A stretch of 23,685 nucleotides of DNA from Kuafuiihalomonas phototrophica (GTDB lineage: Bacteria; Myxococcota; Kuafuiibacteriia; Kuafuiibacteriales; Kuafuiibacteriaceae). The notes under the pieces are model-generated. The model was given only the letters and a program-made list of their open reading frames with translations, was not told the DNA's origin and ran no database searches. This document shows positions 15,901-23,684 of the stretch, in pieces (the stretch's first letter is position 1; every line of letters begins with the position of its first letter). Both the position numbers and the translations under genes were made by a program. The DNA lies in NCBI GenBank assembly GCA_031800475.1, contig DAPKRQ010000267.1, positions 1 to 23,685 of the forward strand, read 5' to 3'.

Positions 15901-17496
15901 CTGGCCGCACGCTATCGGGACGGGCTCGGGGTGGTGCTGCCGCCGGGCTTGCCCGAGTCGCTCCTCGAGCCGGTGGAGCGACCGCTGGAAGAGCTCTTGG
16001 CCCGATTCGCCCGAACGCGGGGGCCCTTTGGGGCAGCGGCTGCGGCCGATCGGTACGGTCTCGCCCTGCGGACGGTGCGGGCGACGCTGGAGGGCTTGGC
16101 CGAGAGGGGTCGCTTGCTTCGGGGAGCGTTCTTGCCCGGCGGTTCGGGCGAGGAGTGGTGCGACCCCGGCGTCCTCCAAACACTGAAACGAAAGGCACTC
16201 GCCCGACTGCGCAAAGAAGTCGAGCCGGTGGAGCCCGAGGCCTTGGGGCGCTTTTTGCCTGGGTGGCACGGGACCGACCAGCCCGGACGGGGACTGGATG
16301 CGGTGCTGGGCGCCATCGAGCAGCTGCAGGGGGCACCGATTCCCGCTTCGGTCCTGGAAAGCGAAGTGTTGCCCGCCCGGGTTCGAGGCTACCACCCGCG
16401 GGATCTGGACGAGCTGTGCGCCGCCGGCGAGGTCATGTGGCGGGGTTTGGATCCCATTGGGAGCCACGACGGGCGGATCGCCCTGTTCTTGACCGACCAC
16501 TACCCCCAGCTGTGCCCGCCGGCCGAGGGCCTTTGCGAGGACGACGAAGGGGCCGAGACCGTGCGGGCGGTGCTCCGAGATCGGGGCGCCTCGTTCTTTT
16601 CCGATCTGTGCCGCCACACCGGCGCGTTTCCGCCGGACCTGCTTCAGGGGCTGTGGCGCTTGGTCTGGGCGGGCGAGGTCACCAACGACACCCTGGCTCC
16701 GTTGCGCTCCCTGGCCGCGTCTCGGGGCGGGGGCCGAAAGCCTCCGCCGGCCCGCAGGGGGGGACGGAGGAGCTTCCGCTCCCGGCGCCTCGGCCCCCCG
16801 GGATCCGAGGGCCGCTGGACCCTGCTTCCCGAGCCGATCGGGCCGAGCCTCACCGAGCGGCGGGCGGCCCTGACCCAGCAACTGCTTCAGCGCCACGGCA
16901 TCCTGACCCGTGAGGCGGTACTCTGCGAGCAAGTCCCCGGCGGCTTCTCTTCGGTGTATCCGGTCTTGAAAGAGATGGAACAGGCCGGGCGGATAAGGCG
17001 GGGCTACTTCATCGCCGGTCTCGGGGCCACGCAGTTTGCCTTGCCCGGCGCCGACGAGCGGCTGCGAAAAAGACCCGAGTCCGAGGCGAGCCCCGAGGAC
17101 GGGGAGCCGTCCCCGTGCGTCTTGGCTGCCACCGACCCAGCCAACCCCTACGGCGCCGCCTTGCCCTGGCCCACCCGGGACGGCGTTCGCCCCCAAAGGG
17201 CGCCCGGCGCCCTGGTGGTGCTCTGGCAGGGGCGGTTGGCGGCTTTCGTCGGACGGACCGAAAAGCGGGTGTGGACATTTCTGCCCGACGACGAACCGGA
17301 CCAAAGCCGCGCCGCCCGGTCGGTGGCCCACGCCCTGGCCGCTCGGTCCGAAGACGGCGGCCGGCGCGCGGTCTGGGTTTCGGAAATCGACGGCACTTCG
17401 CCGGCGGAGTCCTTCATGGCCCCCTTTCTCGAAGAAGCGGGCTTCGGCGCGTCCAGCCGGGGTTTTTTGAAGCGGCGAGCCTCGCGCGATGCCTGA
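12979..17496 (+). CDS. lhr: Lhr-type large superfamily 2 DNA helicase
   Basis: 1505 residues from a GTG start, close to the full-length Lhr of mycobacteria (1513) and E. coli (1538). Lhr is an ATP-driven 3'-to-5' single-strand DNA translocase and helicase in DNA repair. Residues: Walker A LLAPTGSGKT (39-48), DEIH box (164-167), LSAT motif, ESRPGDVFLLG and TSWRIEDI of the Lhr core domain, and QRIGRSGHR (about 391-399). A DDDDD acidic insert sits near 265 between the RecA domains. The C-terminal ~650 residues match the Lhr-specific extension, with an Arg/Gly-rich linker before GRWTLLPEP and winged-helix-like segments. All helicase motifs look intact. Its last 8 bases overlap the Nei gene start, so the two are co-translated. 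The same lhr-nei pairing is known in Mycobacterium tuberculosis (Rv3296-Rv3297). Confidence 0.96.
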   Translation: MKLPFHAPVRTWFSEAFSAPTPAQTRAWPTIGRGEHTLLLAPTGSGKTLAAFLSGLDRLMFEPLPSPEARCRILYVSPLKALGVDVERNLRAPIAGIRAVAERSETTLHVPTVQVRSGDTPSAERNRMLRAPPDILITTPESLFLLLTSKAQQILTSVDTVIVDEIHNLVPTKRGAHLFVSLERLEAIRSSERTLQRIGLSATQRPLDEVARLLGGGTVEGEAWTPRPVTVIDAGRKRAFELTIEVPVEDMTRPDPPVQEEPGPLDDDDDLLPSGPAAQGPGGRHRSIWPSIHPRLVELVRTHRSTMIFVNSRRLAERLAGAINEEAGEELAAAHHGSMAKSARAEIEDRLKRGQLPAIVATSSLELGVDMGSVDLVVQVEAPPSVASGMQRIGRSGHRAGATSKGVVFPKFRGDLLACAAVAERMRDALVESIAYPRNPLDVLAQQIVAAVSMEDLSVDVLYPRIRQAAPFADLPRSAFESVLDMLSGRYPSEAFAELKPRITWDRIAQTVSARRGAKRIAVVNGGTIPDRGLYGVFLADGSEGASSRRVGELDEEMVFESRPGDVFLLGATSWRIEDITPDRVLVTPAPGEPGKMPYWHGDRPGRPLEMGRAIGALTRELERAPAEKAAARLTEKGGLDGKAAQNLLQYLADQKDATGQLPTDRAVIIERFTDEIGDWRVCVLSPFGARVHAPWATAVAHRLRSEHDLEVDLIWSDDGMVFRLPEADAPPQADLFVPRPDEVEDTVVKELGGTSLFAAHFRENAARSLLLPRRAPGKRSPLWAQRRKAADLLAVAAGFDGFPVILETYRECLKDVFDLPGLKEIAGQIQDRSIRVHTVDSRMPSPFSASLLFGYVANFIYDGDAPLAERRAQILSIDHGQLRELLGEAELRELLDADTIAETERWLQRLEPDRAVTHADGLHDLLLALGDLCRPELQARVEGDLDGMLESLSAARRVVQVSVGGEPRFVAAELAARYRDGLGVVLPPGLPESLLEPVERPLEELLARFARTRGPFGAAAAADRYGLALRTVRATLEGLAERGRLLRGAFLPGGSGEEWCDPGVLQTLKRKALARLRKEVEPVEPEALGRFLPGWHGTDQPGRGLDAVLGAIEQLQGAPIPASVLESEVLPARVRGYHPRDLDELCAAGEVMWRGLDPIGSHDGRIALFLTDHYPQLCPPAEGLCEDDEGAETVRAVLRDRGASFFSDLCRHTGAFPPDLLQGLWRLVWAGEVTNDTLAPLRSLAASRGGGRKPPPARRGGRRSFRSRRLGPPGSEGRWTLLPEPIGPSLTERRAALTQQLLQRHGILTREAVLCEQVPGGFSSVYPVLKEMEQAGRIRRGYFIAGLGATQFALPGADERLRKRPESEASPEDGEPSPCVLAATDPANPYGAALPWPTRDGVRPQRAPGALVVLWQGRLAAFVGRTEKRVWTFLPDDEPDQSRAARSVAHALAARSEDGGRRAVWVSEIDGTSPAESFMAPFLEEAGFGASSRGFLKRRASRDA

Positions 17497-18394
17497 AGGC
17501 GACACGATCTTTCGAACCGCCCGCACCCTGGAGCGTGCACTCCGGGAGCAGCCCGTCGAGCGGCTTCAACCTGGACGATCTCATCCGAAGGCTCACGAGC
17601 TGGTCGGGCAGAGAATCGTTCGGGTGGAGTCGCGCGGAAAGAATCTACTCCTTCACTTTGAAGAAGGTATGGTCCTGTACACGCACATGCGAATGACTGG
17701 TTCGTGGCATCTGTACAGGGCGGGAGAGTCGTGGCGCCGGCCGCAGCGGCAGGCCAATCTGGCCATCCACACGCCCCGGCACGTGGCCGTATGTTTCAAT
17801 GCCCCAGTGGTGGAGCTGCTCACGGCCCGCCAGCTGAGGTGGCACCGGTTCTTGTCCCGCTTGGGCCCCGACCTGCTGGCCGAGGAACCGGACTTCGAGG
17901 AAATGACGCGGCGTTTGGTCGCTCGTCCCGACGACCCCATCGGCGTGGCCCTTTTGAGGCAAGAGGCGCTGTGCGGCATCGGCAACGTGTACAAGTCCGA
18001 AACCCTGTTTCTCGAAGGAGTGGACCCTTTCGTGCGCTTGGGTCGGATCGCAGGGCCGTCGCTGGCGAGCATCCTCCGGACCGCTCGGACCCTGATGCTG
18101 GCCAACCTGACCGGATACCCGCGAATCACCCGAAGAGCCCCCCAGGGGAGTCGCTACTGGGTCTACGGGCGCCTCGACGCCCCATGCTTTCGCTGCGAAA
18201 CGCCGGTCCGCATGCGCCGCCAGGGCGACGCCGGTCGGTCGACCTATTGGTGTCCCGCGTGCCAGGCCGCCCCCGGCCCGCTCAGCCCTGGTAGTCGTCC
18301 ACCAGCTGGCCTTCGAAACGCTTGCCGGTCAGGTGGATCCGGATCGCCGGAAGCTCTTCTTCCGCTTCCTCGTCCACCTCGTCGAGGGCGATGA
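17489..18394 (+). CDS. nei: Fpg/Nei-family DNA glycosylase (endonuclease VIII-like)
   Basis: 301 residues. The enzyme removes oxidised bases from DNA and cuts the strand by beta/delta elimination. Seen here: N-terminal PEGDTI with catalytic Pro2 and Glu3, Lys51 in RGKNLLLHF, MRMTGSWHLY, the helix-two-turn-helix motif CGIGNVYKSETLFLEGVDP, and a zinc finger CFRC..WCPAC (about 233-258). PEGDT points to Nei rather than Fpg (usually PELPE). The ATG overlaps the end of lhr by 8 bases. A normal Nei ends soon after the zinc finger; here about 43 more residues, rich in Pro, Gly and Ser, run on to 18394 and are coded opposite the end of scpA (113-base overlap). This extension is probably a read-on product with no conserved function. 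Confidence 0.95.
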   Translation: MPEGDTIFRTARTLERALREQPVERLQPGRSHPKAHELVGQRIVRVESRGKNLLLHFEEGMVLYTHMRMTGSWHLYRAGESWRRPQRQANLAIHTPRHVAVCFNAPVVELLTARQLRWHRFLSRLGPDLLAEEPDFEEMTRRLVARPDDPIGVALLRQEALCGIGNVYKSETLFLEGVDPFVRLGRIAGPSLASILRTARTLMLANLTGYPRITRRAPQGSRYWVYGRLDAPCFRCETPVRMRRQGDAGRSTYWCPACQAAPGPLSPGSRPPAGLRNACRSGGSGSPEALLPLPRPPRRGR

Positions 18395-19067
18395 ACAGCT
18401 TCACGATGCCGAGCTTCGTCATCTCGAGCACTGCGATGAAGGTGACGACCAGCTGTGAGCGGGACACGACCTTTTCGAGCAGAGACGAAAGGGTGAACTT
18501 CCCTTCCTGGGCCTCCCCGAAGGCGAGCACGAATTGGATGCGCTCGCTGATCGAGTAGTGCTCGTAGGAGATCTCGTGGGACGCCGCCGGAGCCTTTCGC
18601 ATCAAGCGAGCCATCAGCTCGACCAGGCGGAACACGCTGACGCTCTTGAGCCCAGGATCCACGTCGGCCGCTTCCATGGGGGGCGGAACGCGGGCGAACA
18701 CGTCTCGGCCGAGCTGATCGCGGTCAGCGAGCTGGGCGGCGGCGTCGCGGTATTTTTGGTATTCGAGGAGTCTGCGAACCAGCTCCGCTCGCGGATCGCC
18801 TTGCTCCTCGTCCTCGGTGGCCTCTTCGACCGAGACGCCTTCTTTCGCGGGCAAGAGCATCTTGGACTTGATGTGGGTGAGTTCGGCGGCCAGGACCAAA
18901 AACTCCGAGGCCACGTCGATCTGGACGGTGCGCAGATCCTCCAGCAGCTGCATGTAGCGCTGGGTGATGAACTTGATCGGAATGTCCAGGACGTCGACCT
19001 CGTGTCGCCGGATCAGGTACAGCAACAGGTCCAGGGGTCCCGCATACCGGTCGATGTCGACCCGCAT
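18282..19067 (-). CDS. scpA: SMC-kleisin complex subunit ScpA
   Basis: 261 residues from the ATG at 19067. ScpA is the kleisin that bridges the SMC heads and binds ScpB. The opening MRVDIDRYAGPLDLLLYLIR, then DVLDIPIKFITQRYM, DVASEFLVLAAELTHIKSKM and LLPAKE are classic; the C-terminal winged-helix part includes FTLSSLLEKVVSRSQLVVTF and LGIVKLF. The frame stays open to an ATG at 19310. Its part up to about 19211 (a TTG there; DEEREQTEAERIREETLERL) uses GC-rich codons and looks coding, so an acidic N-terminal extension is possible. The ATG at 19310 shares CATG with the divergent ligase start and is less likely. No start has a Shine-Dalgarno. scpB is 5.4 kb downstream rather than adjacent. Confidence 0.93.
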   Translation of the reverse strand: MRVDIDRYAGPLDLLLYLIRRHEVDVLDIPIKFITQRYMQLLEDLRTVQIDVASEFLVLAAELTHIKSKMLLPAKEGVSVEEATEDEEQGDPRAELVRRLLEYQKYRDAAAQLADRDQLGRDVFARVPPPMEAADVDPGLKSVSVFRLVELMARLMRKAPAASHEISYEHYSISERIQFVLAFGEAQEGKFTLSSLLEKVVSRSQLVVTFIAVLEMTKLGIVKLFIALDEVDEEAEEELPAIRIHLTGKRFEGQLVDDYQG

Positions 19068-19308
19068 CAGCGGATCGCGGACCGACTCCGAGGGCGTGTA
19101 TCCCGCGGGCAGCTCGCCGGGCAGTCGGACATCCGGACCCAGGCGCTCCAACGTCTCCTCTCGGATGCGTTCCGCCTCGGTCTGTTCTCGTTCTTCGTCC
19201 GATCCCGCCAAGGGTGTGGGGCCCAAACCACGAGGTCTCGTCCCGACGCAAGGAAACCGTGGCCCCCGCCGGATGACAGCCTCGGTCCCCGAGTGATACC
19301 CCGATTTC

Positions 19309-20895
19309 ATGGGGGAGTCGAACCCGTCGTCCCGCTTTCAGGTCCCGGGACGTCCGCTCAACCTGACGGACCGCTTCCTGGACGAAAATCTCCGCGCGGG
19401 TCGGGGCGACCGGGTGGCTCTGATCGAGGATGCCCCGCACGGGATTCGCCGCTTCACCTACCGCGAGCTGGTGGCCCGGACCAACCGCTGGGGCCACTTG
19501 CTGCGGGACCGCGGGGTGCGCATGGAGGAACGGGTGGCCGTGGTCCTGCCCGATGGACTGGACTGGGTGGCGGCGTTTTTCGGAGCTCAGAAGATCGGCG
19601 CTACGACCTTTTTCCTGAATCCGAAGATTTCTGCAGAAGAGCTGGCCTTCTACCTGGAGGACAGCCGTGCCCGTGTCCTGGTCTGCACTGCCGAAGTGGC
19701 GGCGGGCTTGCCGGACCGCACCCCCCACCTGCTGCACACCGAGGTGGTGAACGACGGAGGCCACGAAGCTCGTTTGAACCGCTTTTCGGCGGAGCTCGAG
19801 CCCGCGCCGACCTTGGAAGAAGATTTCGCCATTTGGCTGTACTCCAGCGGAAGCACCGGCGCTCCCAAAGCCGCCGTGCATCGAGCTGCCGACTTCGTCT
19901 TCAACACCGAACGCTACGCGAAACACGTGCTCCGGATGACCGAATCCGACGTGACGGTATCGGTCCCCAAGCTGTTCTTCGGATACGCGACCGGAACGAA
20001 CTTGCTGTTTCCGTTCTACTTCGGCGCGACGACGGTCCTTTTCCCCGACAAGCCCACGCCCGCCCGCATGTTCGAACTGATCGAGCGTCACCACCCCACC
20101 CTCGTGGTCAACGTGCCGACGCTGATCGCCCAGATGCTCACCCACTGGGAATCGACGGATCCCCGCCCTACCCTCGACGGAGTGCGGGCGTTCACGTCGG
20201 CGGGAGAGGCGTTGCCCGCCGAGCTGTGGAAGCGTTGGCAAGATGGCCCCGGCGTGCAGATCCTCGACGGGATCGGCAGCGCCGAGATGTTCCACGTGTT
20301 CATCAGCAACCGCATGGGCGAGGTGGTACCGGGCAGCTTGGGACGTTTGGTCGAAGGGTACGGAGCCCGCATCGTCGGGCCCGAAGGCCAGGACTGCGCC
20401 CCGGGAGAGGTCGGAACCCTGTGGGTCGAAGGCGACAGCGCGGCCGCGTTTTATTGGAATCGAGCCGAGCGGTCCCGCGACGTGCTCCGGGGGCGTTGGG
20501 TCGTGACTGGAGACTTGTTCGTTCGAACCGAAAACGGGCATTTTCACTACCAGGGTCGAGCCGACGACATGATGAAGGTCTCCGGTCGCTGGGTGTCACC
20601 CGGCGAAGTGGAAGACTGCCTGACCGCCCACTCCGCCGTGCTCGAGGCGGGGGTGGCTCCCTTCGAGGTGGAGGGTCTGACCAAACCGATGGCATTCGTT
20701 ACGCTCCGTGAGCCGGGGGAAGAGCCGCCGGATCTCGAAGCCGAGCTTCGCCAGTGGGTCGCGGACCGCCTGTCGCCCCTGAAGGCACCCCGCCGGGTGG
20801 CGGTGGTCGCCGCGCTTCCCCGGGGAGACCGAGACAAGCTGGACCGGCGGCGCCTGGCTCGGATGGCCGCCGAGTCGGGGGTGACGGACCGTTGA
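19309..20895 (+). CDS. Benzoate-CoA-ligase-like AMP-forming acyl-CoA ligase
   Basis: 528 residues, an ANL-superfamily enzyme that activates a carboxylic acid with ATP to an acyl-AMP and then a CoA thioester. Motifs: A3 YSSGSTGAPKAAVH (about 178-191), PKLFFGYATGTNLLFPFYFG (about 222), A5 DGIGSAEMFHVFISNR (about 320), TGDLFVR (about 402) and A8 GRADDMMKVSGRWVSPGEVE (about 415). The LFFGYATG..FPFYFGAT and GSAEMFHVFISNR patterns are characteristic of the benzoate-CoA ligase branch. The C-terminal catalytic Lys is retained (LPRGDRDKLDRRRLARM) though the usual TGK reads RDK. The substrate is likely an aromatic or related acid, but no aromatic-degradation genes are nearby. Its stop overlaps the start of the creatininase-family gene (TTGA). 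It is divergent from scpA. Confidence 0.93.
   Translation: MGESNPSSRFQVPGRPLNLTDRFLDENLRAGRGDRVALIEDAPHGIRRFTYRELVARTNRWGHLLRDRGVRMEERVAVVLPDGLDWVAAFFGAQKIGATTFFLNPKISAEELAFYLEDSRARVLVCTAEVAAGLPDRTPHLLHTEVVNDGGHEARLNRFSAELEPAPTLEEDFAIWLYSSGSTGAPKAAVHRAADFVFNTERYAKHVLRMTESDVTVSVPKLFFGYATGTNLLFPFYFGATTVLFPDKPTPARMFELIERHHPTLVVNVPTLIAQMLTHWESTDPRPTLDGVRAFTSAGEALPAELWKRWQDGPGVQILDGIGSAEMFHVFISNRMGEVVPGSLGRLVEGYGARIVGPEGQDCAPGEVGTLWVEGDSAAAFYWNRAERSRDVLRGRWVVTGDLFVRTENGHFHYQGRADDMMKVSGRWVSPGEVEDCLTAHSAVLEAGVAPFEVEGLTKPMAFVTLREPGEEPPDLEAELRQWVADRLSPLKAPRRVAVVAALPRGDRDKLDRRRLARMAAESGVTDR
20877..20884 (+). promoter_or_regulatory. Shine-Dalgarno supporting a TTG start
   Basis: GGGGGTGA differs by one base from the ideal GGAGGTGA and lies 7 bases before the TTG at 20892. 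It supports that start for the creatininase-family gene over in-frame codons inside the ligase gene. Confidence 0.6.
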
Positions 20896-21659
20896 GGCTG
20901 GACGAGCTGACCCACCCCGAAGTCGAACGCCGTCTGAAGGCAGGGGCGGTTGCGCTGTGGCCGATGGGAGCCACCGAAGCCCACGGGCCCCACCTGCCCT
21001 TGGGCACCGACGTGTTCATCGCCGAGGAGACCTGCCGCCGGGTGGCGGAGCGCGCGCCGGAGGTGTTGGGGCTCGAGGCCGTGGTGCTGCCGCCCCTGGC
21101 GTTCACGATCACCGAATGCGCCCGGCCCTTCAGCGGCACCCTCAGCCTGCCTCGAGACGCGGTGGTGGCCTACGTGGACGCCGTCCTGGCCGCCGCCACC
21201 GAGCAGGGCTTTCGGTCGGTCTGTCTGGTCAACGCCCATCTGGAGCCCGCCCATCGGTTCGCCCTTCGGGATGCCGTGAAGGCTGCCGCTGCCCGGGGCG
21301 CGCCCGCAGTCTTGGCGGACCCCTGCGAAAGGCGGTGGGTGCGTCTGGGCACCGAGGAGTTTCGCTCCGGCGCCTGCCACGCCGGTCGCTACGAAACCTC
21401 ACTGGTGCTGGCGGCCCGGCCCGAACTGGTGGACCAGACCACGGCAGCCACCTTGCCCCCTGCCCAGATCGATCTGATGGGCGCCATGAAGGCGGGGGCG
21501 CGCACCTTCTTGGACATGGGGGCCGAGCAAGCCTACGTGGGGGCTCCCGCGGAAGGCACCGCCGCCGAAGGCGCCGCGTCCTACGACACCCTTTGCCACA
21601 TCACCTTCGAAGTGCTGAAGGAATCCCTGGCGTCGGACTCCGGGAGCAACAACCGATGA
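20892..21659 (+). CDS. Creatininase-family amidohydrolase
   Basis: 255 residues from the TTG at 20892, which overlaps the ligase stop by 4 bases (TTGA). The family holds metal-dependent amidohydrolases: creatininase, the formylpyrimidine deformylase ArfB of archaeal flavin/F420 synthesis, and the mycofactocin peptidase MftE. Seen here: GATEAHGPHLPLGTD (26-40) with the metal ligands Glu29, His31 and Asp40, NAHLEPAH in place of the usual NGHGGN, and CHAGRYETSLVLA (about 162-174), the conserved HAG..ETS motif. The loss of NGHGGN may alter the substrate. The next gene, purC, overlaps its stop (ATGA), so it is made together with a purine enzyme and an acyl-CoA ligase. No mycofactocin genes are in the window. 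Actual substrate unknown. Confidence 0.9.
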   Translation: MRLDELTHPEVERRLKAGAVALWPMGATEAHGPHLPLGTDVFIAEETCRRVAERAPEVLGLEAVVLPPLAFTITECARPFSGTLSLPRDAVVAYVDAVLAAATEQGFRSVCLVNAHLEPAHRFALRDAVKAAAARGAPAVLADPCERRWVRLGTEEFRSGACHAGRYETSLVLAARPELVDQTTAATLPPAQIDLMGAMKAGARTFLDMGAEQAYVGAPAEGTAAEGAASYDTLCHITFEVLKESLASDSGSNNR

Positions 21660-22624
21660 CGGACCCGAACGAACGGATCACCGCCCAGTTGCCGCACACC
21701 CTGGCCGAAACCGATTGGCCCCAGCTCGGCCGCCTGGTCCGCGGCAAGGTCCGAGACGTCTACGTGAGGGACCAAGAGCTGGTCCTGGTCACGACCGATC
21801 GGGTCAGTGCATTCGATCGAGTTCTCGGGACGATTCCATTCAAAGGACAGATACTGAACCGAATGGCGCTATGGGGTTTCGATACGACCGCAGACCTCGT
21901 GCAAAACCACCTGATCTCGAGCCCGGATCCGAATGTGATGGTCGTTCGGAAATGCACGCCCTTTCCGGTGGAGTTCGTGGTGAGGGGTTACATCGCTGGA
22001 AGCCTGTGGCGGGACCATCTGTCGGGCCAGAGCGCAGCCTACGAGGTCGACCTGCCGGCCGACCTTCGTCCCCACCAGGCCCTGCCGGAGCCCGTGCTCA
22101 CCCCTTCGACCAAAGCGGAGCACGGACAGCACGATCGCCCCACCAGCCGGCGCGAGATCCTCGAGCGCGGCTGGATGACCCAGCCCCAGTGGGAAGCGGC
22201 CGAGGCCTGTGCCTTGTCGCTGTTTCGGCGCGGGCAAGAGCTCGCCGCGGAGCGGGGGCTCATCTTGGCGGACACCAAGTACGAGCTCGGCCTCGACCCG
22301 GAAGGAAACATGACCTTGATCGACGAACTCCACACTGCCGATTCCTCTCGGTACTGGTGGGCCCATTCATATCGAGCTCGGTTCGAGGCCGGAGAAGTTC
22401 CGGAAATGCTCGACAAGGAAAACCTGCGGGCTTGGCTCCGAGACACCCGCGGCTACACCGGGGACGGTCCCCCGCCGCCCTTGGACGACCGCATCCGCAC
22501 CCTGGTGGCTACGCGCTATTGGACCGTCTGCGCCCAGCTCACGGCGGAACCCTTCGAGCCCGCCGCGGGGCCCGTGCTGCCCCGCATCGAAGAGGCCCTG
22601 CGGGCAGCGGGCTGGCTCGCGTGA
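21656..22624 (+). CDS. purC: SAICAR synthase (PurC)
   Basis: 322 residues, the longer form of the enzyme. It joins CAIR and aspartate with ATP to make SAICAR in purine synthesis. Motifs: RGKVRDVYVRDQELVLVTTD, RVSAFDRVL, VVRGYIAGSLWRDH, KAEHGQHDRPTS, and LILADTKYELGLD with IDELHTADSSRYW, the classic substrate-site signature. A GGGAG (21642-21646) lies 9 bases before the ATG, which overlaps the creatininase-family stop by 4 bases. It converges on purB with 7 bases between stops; PurB uses its product two chemical steps of the same pathway arm. Nothing unusual in the sequence. Confidence 0.97.
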   Translation: MTDPNERITAQLPHTLAETDWPQLGRLVRGKVRDVYVRDQELVLVTTDRVSAFDRVLGTIPFKGQILNRMALWGFDTTADLVQNHLISSPDPNVMVVRKCTPFPVEFVVRGYIAGSLWRDHLSGQSAAYEVDLPADLRPHQALPEPVLTPSTKAEHGQHDRPTSRREILERGWMTQPQWEAAEACALSLFRRGQELAAERGLILADTKYELGLDPEGNMTLIDELHTADSSRYWWAHSYRARFEAGEVPEMLDKENLRAWLRDTRGYTGDGPPPPLDDRIRTLVATRYWTVCAQLTAEPFEPAAGPVLPRIEEALRAAGWLA

Positions 22625-22631
22625 ACGGGCT

Positions 22632-23684
22632 TCACTCCGGCTCGGCCAGGGCGCGGTCGATCAGCCGCCGAGCCTGGGCCGTGTGCCGCTCCAGCTCGAA
22701 GGCCCGGTCCAGGGCCTCGTACCCCAGGTGGCGCATGACCTCGTCGTCCGCCTCCAGCGCCTGCTTCAGCGTCACGCCCTCGTCCCACACCCGCATCGCG
22801 CACCGCTGCACCATCTCATAGGCCTTTTGGCGATCGAGGCCGGTGCGCACCAGGTCGAGCAACACGCCCTGCGAAAACGGCAGTCCGCCCATTCGGTCCA
22901 GATTCTCTCGCATGCGCTCCGGGTAGACCACCAGGCCCTCGATCACCCGGGTGAAGCGCCGGAGCATGAACACCAGCGTGATGGTGGCGTCGGGGCCGAC
23001 CACCCGCTCCACCGAAGAGTGGGAGATGTCCCGTTCGTGCCACAGGGCCACGTTCTCGACCGTGGCTTGGGCCCAGCTCCGCATCAGACGCGCGAGGCCT
23101 GTCAGGTTCTCGGTCAGGATCGGGTTCCGTTTGTGGGGCATGGCCGACGAGCCCTTTTGACCCACGGTGAATGGCTCCTCCGCCTCGCGGACCTCGGTCC
23201 GCTGAAAATGACGAATCTGGACCGAAAAGCGTTCGATCGAGGCAGCAATGGTGGCGAGCGTTTGAAAATACTGAGCGTGCCGATCCCGGGCCACGATCTG
23301 GGTCGCCACCGTCTCGACCTGGAGACCGAGTCGGGCCAAGGCCCGTTCTTCGACCTCGGGCGGAAGGTGGGCGTTCGTACCGACGGCTCCCGAGAGTTTG
23401 CCCACCCGCACCTCTTCTTTGGCCGCCCGCAGCCGACGCAGGTCCCGGCTCAGCTCCGCGTACCACCCGGCGAGGATCAACCCGAAGGTGACCGGCTCGG
23501 CGTGAATGCCGTGGGAGCGCCCGATCATCGGGGTACTGCGGTGGGCTTCGACCTGGGCGATCAGGGCCTGGCGCAGCCCGACCAGCGCGCCTTCGATCAG
23601 GTCGGTGGCCTGCACGAGCCGCAGGGCAAATGCCGTATCGAGCACGTCGCTCGACGTGAGACCGAAGTGCACGTGGCGGGCGGG
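22632..23684 (-). CDS. purB: Adenylosuccinate lyase (PurB), 5' end outside window
   Basis: About 350 C-terminal residues are visible; full enzymes of this type have about 430, so the start lies beyond 23685. The lyase releases fumarate from SAICAR and from adenylosuccinate. The frame enters as PARHVHFGLTSSDVLDTAFA, then TPMIGRSHGIHAEPVTFG with the catalytic His region, KLSGAVGTNAHLPPEVEE, and the fumarase/aspartase superfamily signature GSSAMPHKRNP. The rest is helical as expected, and the C-terminal helices end with the stop TGA at 22634-22632. It acts one step after PurC in IMP synthesis, and the two genes are tail to tail. No frameshift or missing motif. Confidence 0.97.
   Translation of the reverse strand, partial: PARHVHFGLTSSDVLDTAFALRLVQATDLIEGALVGLRQALIAQVEAHRSTPMIGRSHGIHAEPVTFGLILAGWYAELSRDLRRLRAAKEEVRVGKLSGAVGTNAHLPPEVEERALARLGLQVETVATQIVARDRHAQYFQTLATIAASIERFSVQIRHFQRTEVREAEEPFTVGQKGSSAMPHKRNPILTENLTGLARLMRSWAQATVENVALWHERDISHSSVERVVGPDATITLVFMLRRFTRVIEGLVVYPERMRENLDRMGGLPFSQGVLLDLVRTGLDRQKAYEMVQRCAMRVWDEGVTLKQALEADDEVMRHLGYEALDRAFELERHTAQARRLIDRALAEPE

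Noticed and set aside
15838..17526. 562-codon minus-strand frame opposite lhr and the nei start
   Set aside because: An antisense shadow caused by high GC; no recognisable domain.
20892..21659. Calling the creatininase-family protein MftE of mycofactocin synthesis
   Set aside because: No mycofactocin precursor, radical SAM or other mft gene is in the window, and the NGHGGN motif is changed.
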